Origin: Chryseobacterium paridis
GTDB taxonomy: Bacteria; Bacteroidota; Bacteroidia; Flavobacteriales; Weeksellaceae
Assembly (NCBI RefSeq): GCF_016595215.1
Contig: NZ_JAENHK010000010.1
Coordinates: 1,019,136-1,083,135, forward strand
Reading direction: 5' to 3'
Length of the DNA: 64,000 bases
A program made the translations under genes and the position numbers. Below the pieces are notes generated by a model. It was not told the origin of the DNA. It worked only from the letters and a program-made list of their open reading frames with translations, and did not search any database. Shown piece by piece: positions 9,464 through 16,409 of this stretch. Position 1 is the first letter of the stretch; every line of letters begins with the position of its first letter.

Positions 9464-9603
9464 AAATTAGTTTATTACAAAATTTCTCTGTATAATTGAT
9501 TTAAGATTTTCAAAATCTCAGCAATGCGTTATTTTTAATATTAATTAATCAATAAATTTTTGCTTTTATTTTTGATAATCTATCAAAATTTAAAAAACAC
9601 TGT

Positions 9604-10815
9604 ATGGAGGAGAAAAGCATAGTATGTATTTCGTGCTATTACAAGGGCTATGATTTCATGGACGAAATGAAGAAGCTCGGTAATAAAATAATCTTGATTA
9701 CATCCGAAAACATCAAAGAAAAAAACTGGCCGTGGCACGCCATTGATGAGGTATTTTATATGCCCGAACTCAAACCTTCTGTTTGGAATCTTGATCATTT
9801 GATCCAGGGTTTCTCCCATTTGATGCAGACCCGAAAGATTGATGCAGTAGTTGCTCTTGATGATTATGATGTAGAAAAGGCAGCATTGATAAGAGAAACG
9901 TTCCGTATTCCGGGAATGGGACAGACTACCCATCGATATTTCAGGGATAAACTTGCTATGAGACAGAAAGCAAAAGATTCAGGTATTAATGTTCCAGAAT
10001 TCACTCCCGTTTTTAATAATGATGAAGTGAATACATTTATTGAAAATGTACCTGCTCCATGGGTTTTAAAACCACGCTCAGAAGCTTCTGCGTCAGGGAT
10101 CAAAAAAATCTTAAATAAAGAACAGCTTTGGGAAGCCTTGAATGCATTAGGAGAAGAACGCCATCTCTTTTTACTGGAAAGCTTTAAGCCGGGAGATGTT
10201 TATCATGTAGATAGTTTAACTTTCAACAAAGAGGTTGTTTTCACATCAGCATCTAAATATCTGGCACCTCCAATGCAGGTTTCACATGAAGGTGGTGTTT
10301 TTCGAACAAAAACCCTTGGAAGACTTTCAGAGGAATTTAAAGCACTCGATGAGGTAAATACAAAGCTTCTCTCCAGCTTTGGGTTACTTAACGGAGCCAC
10401 CCATACTGAGTTTATCAGGAATAAGGAAGATGGGAAATGGTATTTCCTTGAAACATCATCAAGAGTAGGTGGTGCTCATATTCCTGATTTGGTTGAGGCT
10501 TCCAGCAACATCAATATTTGGAGAGAATGGGCAAAAATTGAAGATGCTCTTTTAAGAGCTAAAGATTATACGGTAGCAAGACCTGCAGAATATTATTCAG
10601 GATTAATTATTGCCTTAATAAAGGATCAGCATCCCGATTATGGGGATTTCGAATGTGACGAAATTGTAAAGTACCTTCCTATAGACTATCATGTGGGAAT
10701 TGTTTACAAATCAGAAAATGCCGATGTTGTTCAGGAAAGGTTGGATACGGCTGCGGAGAAAATAAATACCCATATGCTCAATATTTTACCTCCGAAAGAT
10801 AAATTAATGAGCTAG
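9604..10815 (+). CDS. ATP-grasp ligase 1 of the amidoligase cluster
   Basis: ATP-grasp enzymes join a carboxylate to an amine or thiol through an acyl-phosphate. The 403-residue protein has a Rossmann-like N-terminus (SIVCISCYYKG), a pre-ATP-grasp region, the ATP lysine loop PWVLKPRSEASASG (Lys156) and the metal segment HTEFIRNKEDG...LETSSRVGG (Glu269, Glu283, Arg287). The last motif has Ser where many relatives have Asn. It looks closest to carbamoyl-phosphate-synthase/biotin-carboxylase-like ATP-grasp proteins, not RimK. It opens a tight plus-strand run, with the next gene 30 bases on. Substrates unknown. Confidence 0.85.
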   Translation: MEEKSIVCISCYYKGYDFMDEMKKLGNKIILITSENIKEKNWPWHAIDEVFYMPELKPSVWNLDHLIQGFSHLMQTRKIDAVVALDDYDVEKAALIRETFRIPGMGQTTHRYFRDKLAMRQKAKDSGINVPEFTPVFNNDEVNTFIENVPAPWVLKPRSEASASGIKKILNKEQLWEALNALGEERHLFLLESFKPGDVYHVDSLTFNKEVVFTSASKYLAPPMQVSHEGGVFRTKTLGRLSEEFKALDEVNTKLLSSFGLLNGATHTEFIRNKEDGKWYFLETSSRVGGAHIPDLVEASSNINIWREWAKIEDALLRAKDYTVARPAEYYSGLIIALIKDQHPDYGDFECDEIVKYLPIDYHVGIVYKSENADVVQERLDTAAEKINTHMLNILPPKDKLMS

Positions 10816-10845
10816 ATCATCAATTATAAATTTAATTATTCTACA

Positions 10846-11559
10846 ATGCCACATATAGAACACACCGATTATTACTCACACATATTGGGAATGAGTATTA
10901 AAGTGGAAGTAACAGGCCATTACGGATATCCTATTATTATGTTTCCGACTTCCCAAGGGCTATACACTCAAAATCATGATTTTCATCTTAATGGAAGTAT
11001 CAATTGGTTTGTGGAACAAGGAAAAGTAAAACTTTATAATCTTCAGACAATTGACAGCTGGAGTTTTTATGATAACGCAATTTCACCACAACAGAGAATA
11101 AAAAATTATGAGAGGTATGTTCAGTTTCTCATTCAGGAATTTGTTCCTTACATTCAGAAGCTTCATAAGCTACACAGAGTGGCTATAGCGGGGGCTAGTT
11201 TCGGAGGATATCATGCCGCTAATTTTGCATTCCGGTTTCCTGATGTAATATCGCATTTATTCTGTCTTTCCGGAGCATTTACTATTCGAAATTTCATGGA
11301 TGGATATTCTGATGACTTAGTGTATTACAACTGTCCGAGAGAATTTATAAAAAATGACGAAGCATGGAAGTACAAACATATGCATATTGTACTAAGCACC
11401 TCCGATCAGGATATCTGCAAAGATAAAAATCTGGAGATGGCTGAAATTTTAAAATCAAAAGGTATTGATTATTGGTACGATGAAAGAAAATGGATCAATC
11501 ATGATTGGGCATTGTGGAGAATGGTATTCCCAACATTTATAAGTTCATTTTTCTCCTGA
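10846..11559 (+). CDS. Esterase-family alpha/beta hydrolase in the ligase cluster
   Basis: A 237-residue single-domain hydrolase. The nucleophile elbow is AGASFGGYHA with Ser118. A likely acid is in LSTSDQDIC and the catalytic His is in INHDWALW near the C-terminus, so a complete Ser-Asp-His triad is plausible. There is no signal peptide. It sits between two ATP-grasp ligase genes with short gaps of 30 and 52 bases, so it is probably part of the same pathway. It could be a thioesterase, an ester-forming or ester-releasing step, or a proofreading hydrolase. The family is clear; the substrate is not. Confidence 0.82.
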   Translation: MPHIEHTDYYSHILGMSIKVEVTGHYGYPIIMFPTSQGLYTQNHDFHLNGSINWFVEQGKVKLYNLQTIDSWSFYDNAISPQQRIKNYERYVQFLIQEFVPYIQKLHKLHRVAIAGASFGGYHAANFAFRFPDVISHLFCLSGAFTIRNFMDGYSDDLVYYNCPREFIKNDEAWKYKHMHIVLSTSDQDICKDKNLEMAEILKSKGIDYWYDERKWINHDWALWRMVFPTFISSFFS

Positions 11560-11611
11560 AAATCAGTTCTGGATATTACTCATTAATTTAAAAACACTAA
11601 AAACAAGAATT

Positions 11612-12565
11612 ATGGCAAAAAAAGTGGGAATTCTATTTGGTATGGAAGACACATTTCCCTGGGCGTTCATCGATAAAGTAAATGAATTGGGAGGTGGAGA
11701 GATTATAGCAGAACCTGTTCATATTGATAAGCTGGAACAGGGTGCTGATTATGGTTATGCTGTTATTATAGACAGAATTTCTCATGATGTCCCTTTTTAC
11801 AGAGCTTATCTAAAAAATGCAGCATTGAATGGAACTTATGTCATTAATAATCCTTTTTGGTGGAGTGCTGACGAAAAATTCTTCAATAATGCACTAATGA
11901 CAAAACTGGGAATCCCTCTTCCTAAAACGGTTTTGCTACCATCACATGAAAGGCCGACAAATACTTCGGAAACATCATTCAGAAATCTAAAATTCCCTCA
12001 TGATTGGGAGTACATATTCGATTATGTGGGTTTTCCCGCATATATGAAACCTCATGATGGTGGCGGATGGAGAAATGTATACAGGGTGGATAATCCGGAA
12101 GACTTATGGAATAAGTTGGGTGAAACAGAACAACTTGTAATGATGGTTCAGGAAGAAATTATTTTCGATGATTATTACAGGGTATATTGTCTGGGAAAAA
12201 AATATGTGCATATTATGCCTTATGAGCCTAGAAATGAACCTCATTTAAGATATGCAACCACACATCAGACTGATGGAGAAGAATTAGAAAAATTGTTAAA
12301 AACCATCCATGACTATACCATTACAATGAACAAGGCTTTAGGATATGATTTTAATACTGTAGAATTCGCCGTAAGAGATGGAATTCCTTATGCTATTGAT
12401 TTCTGTAATCCAGCTCCTGATGCTGACAGAAATTCGGTTGGAGAAGAAAATTTCGCATGGATTGTAGAACATGCAGCTAAATTTTCCATCGAAAAGGCTA
12501 AAGAATATATTCCAGGAAAACCTAATATTTCCTGGGGAAGTTTTGTAAAAGATTCAGTAAGATAA
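11612..12565 (+). CDS. ATP-grasp ligase 2 (RimK/D-Ala-D-Ala-ligase-like)
   Basis: The 317-residue protein begins KKVGILFGMEDTFPWAF, like the N-terminal domain of D-Ala-D-Ala ligase or glutathione-synthetase-type enzymes. The central lid shows YMKPHDGGGWRNV, which has the ATP lysine followed by a Gly-rich loop. The C-terminal metal site is NTVEFAVRDGIPYAIDFCNPAPDAD, with Glu, Asp and Asn in the usual order. It differs in sequence from the ATP-grasp protein at 9604, so the cluster carries two separate ligation steps and not a duplicated gene. The carboxylate-amine ligase gene starts 36 bases downstream. Confidence 0.85.
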   Translation: MAKKVGILFGMEDTFPWAFIDKVNELGGGEIIAEPVHIDKLEQGADYGYAVIIDRISHDVPFYRAYLKNAALNGTYVINNPFWWSADEKFFNNALMTKLGIPLPKTVLLPSHERPTNTSETSFRNLKFPHDWEYIFDYVGFPAYMKPHDGGGWRNVYRVDNPEDLWNKLGETEQLVMMVQEEIIFDDYYRVYCLGKKYVHIMPYEPRNEPHLRYATTHQTDGEELEKLLKTIHDYTITMNKALGYDFNTVEFAVRDGIPYAIDFCNPAPDADRNSVGEENFAWIVEHAAKFSIEKAKEYIPGKPNISWGSFVKDSVR

Positions 12566-12601
12566 ATCATTGAAAGAGAAAATAAAAAAACACGAAAGGA
12601 G

Positions 12602-13720
12602 ATGCACCAGTTTACTATAGGAATCGAAGAAGAATATCAGATCATTGATGTTGAAAGCAGAGATCTTGTCTCTCACGTTTCCAAAATTATTGAAGGTGGA
12701 AAAGCTGTTTTAAGTGAAAATTTAAAACACGAAATGCACGAGTCCATGATTGAAATGGAAACAGGCATTTGTCAGAATATCCAGGATGCAAGAACGGAAC
12801 TTACGAATCTGAGAAGACATCTGATCAATATTGCTCACGAACAAGGGCTTCGTGTAGCAGGAGGAGGAACACATCCTTTTTCACACTGGTCAGATAATCC
12901 GATAAACCAAGGGGAACGCTATGTAAAGATTGTAGATGATATGGGTGATGTAGCGAGAGAAAATCTAATATTCGGGCTTCATGTCCATATTGGAATTCCT
13001 AACCGGGAGGAAGGAGTACGAATTCAAAATGTGATGCGGTATTTTCTTCCCCATGTCTATGCGTTGTCTACTAATTCTCCTTTCTGGATTGGAAGGAATA
13101 CGGGTTTTAAGTCTTATAGACAAGAGATCTTTGTGAAATTTCCGAGAACCGGAATTCCAAGCTACTTTAACTCACTGGCTGAATTTGATAGTTATGTAGA
13201 TCTACTAGTAAAAACGGGAACAATTGATAATGCTAAAAAGATCTGGTGGGATCTTCGTGTACATCCATTCTACCCTACTATTGAGTTTAGAATTTGCGAC
13301 ATGCCTTTGAGAATAGATGAAACCGTTTGTCTGGCAGCGATCATGCAAAGTCTGGTCGCAAAAATTTATAAACTTCATCAGCAAAACTTAAGCTTCAGAA
13401 GCTATAGAAGATTATTACTTAACGAAAATAAATGGCGTGCCTCTAAAAGTGGAATTGATGCCCACCTGATCGATTTTGGTAAGGAAGAATCTGTTCCTTA
13501 TCCTGATCTGTTAAAAGAATTGCTTGAATTTATTGACGACGTTGTAGATGATCTGGGATGCCGAAATGAAGTAGAATATGCATGGAAAATTCTGGAGAAC
13601 GGAACTGGCGCAGACAGACAACTTCAAATTTTCAGAGAGACTGGTGATCTTACGAAAGTGGTAGATTATATGATTTCAGAAACAGAATATGGCATTACTC
13701 ACGGCGAAACCATTTCATGA
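12602..13720 (+). CDS. Carboxylate-amine ligase, GCS2 (YbdK-like) family
   Basis: GCS2-family enzymes are related to glutamate-cysteine ligase and form amide bonds with ATP using a glutamine-synthetase-like fold. The 372-residue protein has the family N-terminus FTIGIEEEYQ (Glu9-Glu11 in the metal site), FGLHVHIGIPN (about 124-134) with metal-binding His residues, and WWDLRVHPFYPTIEFRICD. Length is normal for the family. Activity in known relatives is a weak glutamate-cysteine ligase, but the real substrates are mostly unknown. Its place between ATP-grasp and glutamine amidotransferase genes argues for a dedicated biosynthetic role here. Confidence 0.9.
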   Translation: MHQFTIGIEEEYQIIDVESRDLVSHVSKIIEGGKAVLSENLKHEMHESMIEMETGICQNIQDARTELTNLRRHLINIAHEQGLRVAGGGTHPFSHWSDNPINQGERYVKIVDDMGDVARENLIFGLHVHIGIPNREEGVRIQNVMRYFLPHVYALSTNSPFWIGRNTGFKSYRQEIFVKFPRTGIPSYFNSLAEFDSYVDLLVKTGTIDNAKKIWWDLRVHPFYPTIEFRICDMPLRIDETVCLAAIMQSLVAKIYKLHQQNLSFRSYRRLLLNENKWRASKSGIDAHLIDFGKEESVPYPDLLKELLEFIDDVVDDLGCRNEVEYAWKILENGTGADRQLQIFRETGDLTKVVDYMISETEYGITHGETIS

Positions 13721-13729
13721 TATTTTTGG

Positions 13730-13737
13730 TAACTTTG
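13730..13737 (+). promoter_or_regulatory. Candidate -7 box inside the ligase cluster
   Basis: TAACTTTG fits the Bacteroidota -7 consensus TAnnTTTG and ends 15 bases before the ATG at 13752. I see no clear -33 TTG at the right distance. It could give the amidotransferase gene its own transcript inside the run. Confidence 0.4.
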
Positions 13738-13751
13738 CAAAAATATGATGT

Positions 13752-14585
13752 ATGAAAGATATTAGAATCGCGTTGCTGGACATGAATAACAACCATGTAA
13801 ATCAAGGATTTAGAAATATTAAAGAAATCTCTGAAACCTTTAAGCGAAATTCTGAGGAAAATGTGAGTATTAGTGTGTTTGATGTAAGATACAAGGATGA
13901 AATCCCCAATATCGAAGAATTTGATATTTTTATATCATCCGGAGGTCCGGGGAATCCACACAGAGAAGGACTAGAATGGGAAACGAGATATGCAGACTTT
14001 TTAGATTCTGTATATGACCATAACAAACATAAAGAAGACAAAAAATACTTATTTCTGATTTGCCATTCTTTTCAATTAGCTAGTATTCATTGGAATCTGG
14101 GAAATGTGTGTCCAAGAAAATCCTATTCATTTGGAGTGATGCCCATTCATAAAACAGAAGATGGTGAAAATGAATTCTTATTTAAGAATCTTTTAAATCC
14201 TTTTTATGGAGTAGATTCAAGAGCTTATCAGTTTATTGAACCTGATCATAATCGTTTTGAAGAATTAGGAATGAAAATCGTTGCGATTGAGAAGTTCCGC
14301 CCACATATTAATCTGGAGAGAGCAATAATGGCTATCCGTTTTTCAGAAGAGATCTTTGGCACTCAGTTTCATCCTGAAGCAGATCCTGCAAGTATGATCG
14401 AAAATCTAAAAGATGAAAAAAACAAGGAGGCTATGATTGAGAACTTCGGAATGGAAAAATATCTTGAAACATTGGACAGAATTGACGATGAGGATAAAAT
14501 TGTTTTGACAAGAGCACAAATTCTTCCCACATTTTTGCAACATGCAAAAAAGAACATATTAAAAGGAGCTGGTGCAATGGCTTAA
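13752..14585 (+). CDS. Class I glutamine amidotransferase domain protein
   Basis: Class I GATases release ammonia from glutamine for a partner enzyme. The 277-residue protein shows FISSGGPGNP (oxyanion strand), the nucleophile elbow LICHSFQLA with Cys104 and the dyad FGTQFHPEADP with His207 and Glu209. The elbow reads C-H-S-F-Q where most GATases have C-x-G-x-Q. It is a stand-alone domain, so an ammonia-accepting partner must be encoded elsewhere; the ATP-grasp and GCS2 ligases beside it are the obvious candidates. A terminator hairpin follows the gene. An alternative is a GATase-like hydrolase acting on gamma-glutamyl bonds. Confidence 0.86.
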   Translation: MKDIRIALLDMNNNHVNQGFRNIKEISETFKRNSEENVSISVFDVRYKDEIPNIEEFDIFISSGGPGNPHREGLEWETRYADFLDSVYDHNKHKEDKKYLFLICHSFQLASIHWNLGNVCPRKSYSFGVMPIHKTEDGENEFLFKNLLNPFYGVDSRAYQFIEPDHNRFEELGMKIVAIEKFRPHINLERAIMAIRFSEEIFGTQFHPEADPASMIENLKDEKNKEAMIENFGMEKYLETLDRIDDEDKIVLTRAQILPTFLQHAKKNILKGAGAMA

Positions 14586-14617
14586 AGCAGAATAAACAAA
14601 TAAACCTAACTATATAA

Positions 14618-14642
14618 ATCGAGCAAAATTGCTCGATTTTTT
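14618..14642 (+). terminator. Rho-independent terminator after the GATase gene
   Basis: AATCGAGCA and TGCTCGATT pair around a short AT loop and are followed by six T. It sits 33 bases after the stop at 14585 and before the next co-directional gene, so the run may be split into two transcripts here. Confidence 0.75.
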
Positions 14643-14663
14643 AAAATCACAACGAAAAAGAAT

Positions 14664-15848
14664 ATGATCCCAAAATACAGAAAACAATTCAACGAAGAAT
14701 TTTCACCCGAAAAATATAATCAACTTAAAGCTTCATTAAAACAAAAGAGTGGTATCGAACCTGCATTTAGAATTTCTGAAAGCCCACTGTTCCTCACCAA
14801 AACGTTCGAAAAAAAACTTATTGATGCCAGTGAGCGTATTATTGATCAGATTAAAGCTTTGCCCACTGAAACACTTCAAAAGGCAGTTCCTGAAAATTGT
14901 AATGTTCCGAATGACACGGATCATAGTCATTTTTTCACTATTGATTTTGGAATCTGCAGAAGCGAAAATGGAGAAATAGAGCCACAATTGATAGAATTGC
15001 AGGCTTTCCCCTCTCTATATGCTTTTCAAAAAACTTTTGAAAATACATTTTGTGAGATTTATCCTTTTCTTTCAGAAATCAAAAATCCAATGCCTAATGA
15101 TCAATTCATAAGCTACTTAAAAGAAGTGATCGTAGGTGATGAAAATCCTGAAAATGTAATCTTGCTGGAAATTTTCCCGGAGCAGCAAAAAACTGCAATT
15201 GATTTTGCTCTTACGGAGAAGCTATTGGGAATAAAAACAGTTTGCCTTACTAAAGTAAAAAAAGAAGGGAAAAATTTGTACTACGAACATAATGGTAATT
15301 TAATACCAATCAAAAGGATTTACAATCGGGTAATTTTTGATGAATTAGACCGGATTCCTGATCTTAAAACAGAATTCAATTTTCGTGAAGAAGTTGATGT
15401 AAAATGGATCACGCATCCAAATTGGTTTTTTAAAATTTCAAAATATCTTTTGCCTTTATTAAAACATCAGTTTGTTCCTAAAAGTTATTTCCTTCATGAA
15501 TTTCCGGGAAACGAAGACCTTGGGAACTATGTATTAAAACCCTTATTTTCATTTGCAGGAAGTGGAGTCAACTTGAATCCTACAAGAGAAATAACGGATG
15601 CTATACAAGACAAGGAAAATTATATTCTACAAAGAAAGGTACACTATGAGCCTATTTTTGAAGATATTAATGGTGAATTTTCAAAAGCAGAAATTCGTTT
15701 ATTGTATATTTGGCGGGAAAATGACGAACGCCCTATTCTATTGGAAAATTTAGGAAGAATGACTAAAGCTGCAATGGTGAATGTTGATTTTAATAAGAAA
15801 GATGCCATATGGATTGGAAGTTCCAATGTTTTCTTTGGTGAGGATTAA
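14664..15848 (+). CDS. Third ATP-grasp-like protein (divergent)
   Basis: I do not recognise a named family for these 394 residues, but the C-terminal half looks like an ATP-grasp domain. It has NYVLKPLFSFAGSGVN (Lys292 followed by a Gly-rich loop), then YILQRKV, AEIRLLYIWR and LLENLGRMTKAA as candidate metal- and phosphate-binding strands. The N-terminal half has an acidic IELQAFPSLYAFQ segment, reminiscent of circularly permuted ATP-grasp or glutathionylspermidine-synthase-like proteins. It follows the amidotransferase gene after a terminator and is six bases ahead of a small membrane protein gene. A carboxylate ligase role is inference. Confidence 0.7.
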   Translation: MIPKYRKQFNEEFSPEKYNQLKASLKQKSGIEPAFRISESPLFLTKTFEKKLIDASERIIDQIKALPTETLQKAVPENCNVPNDTDHSHFFTIDFGICRSENGEIEPQLIELQAFPSLYAFQKTFENTFCEIYPFLSEIKNPMPNDQFISYLKEVIVGDENPENVILLEIFPEQQKTAIDFALTEKLLGIKTVCLTKVKKEGKNLYYEHNGNLIPIKRIYNRVIFDELDRIPDLKTEFNFREEVDVKWITHPNWFFKISKYLLPLLKHQFVPKSYFLHEFPGNEDLGNYVLKPLFSFAGSGVNLNPTREITDAIQDKENYILQRKVHYEPIFEDINGEFSKAEIRLLYIWRENDERPILLENLGRMTKAAMVNVDFNKKDAIWIGSSNVFFGED

Positions 15849-15854
15849 AAATTT

Positions 15855-16328
15855 ATGACAAAAAATACTATGGAACAGGAATCAGCTTTTGAGGAGTTTG
15901 ATCTAAAAAACAATTTTACAAGAAGGCGGGATTTATTACCTGTATGGATTAAAATCTTCATCTGGTTATTTTTAATTGGTGGTACTACTGCCGCTATACT
16001 GTTGATTTCAGGATCTTTTTTAACCAATGTTTCTTTATCGATATATGGAATACAGGCCAATCATCCGTATACAATACCGGGACTTATTATTTGTGCTCTT
16101 TTGATCCTTAAAGGGATTGTTGCTTACGGACTTTGGTTCGAGCAGGAATGGGCACCGAAAGCAGCTATAATTGATGCTATAGTGGGTATTGCATCCTGCA
16201 CCATTATGATGGTTATCATTCCTTTTGTTAGTTCTACGATCAGCTTTACATTGAGGCTAGAACTTATCCCTTTATACTATTATTTGATAAAAATGAGGCA
16301 AATTGAAAAGAGCTGGATAAGCATATGA
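15855..16328 (+). CDS. Small multi-pass membrane protein
   Basis: These 157 residues have a polar N-terminus of about 30 residues and then four hydrophobic segments. The clearest are KIFIWLFLIGGTTAAILLIS, TIPGLIICALLILKGIVAYG and ASCTIMMVIIPFV, so it is an inner-membrane protein of four helices. No family is recognised. It starts six bases after the stop of the ATP-grasp-like gene, so the two are probably coupled. It could export or sense the product of the cluster, but nothing in the sequence shows transport. It ends before a strong terminator shared with the convergent cyanophycin synthetase gene. Confidence 0.75.
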   Translation: MTKNTMEQESAFEEFDLKNNFTRRRDLLPVWIKIFIWLFLIGGTTAAILLISGSFLTNVSLSIYGIQANHPYTIPGLIICALLILKGIVAYGLWFEQEWAPKAAIIDAIVGIASCTIMMVIIPFVSSTISFTLRLELIPLYYYLIKMRQIEKSWISI

Positions 16329-16376
16329 CATAAAAACTTCAGATCAAATTTGGACAAAATTGATGATTCAAAAAAG

Positions 16377-16406
16377 AAACGCGAACTAATAAGTTCGCGT
16401 TTTTTA
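16377..16406. terminator. Bidirectional terminator
   Basis: ACGCGAACT (16379-16387) and AGTTCGCGT (16392-16400) form a perfect stem with a four-base loop, flanked by A and T runs. It lies between convergent genes ending at 16328 and 16410. Confidence 0.85.
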
Positions 16407-16409
16407 TAT

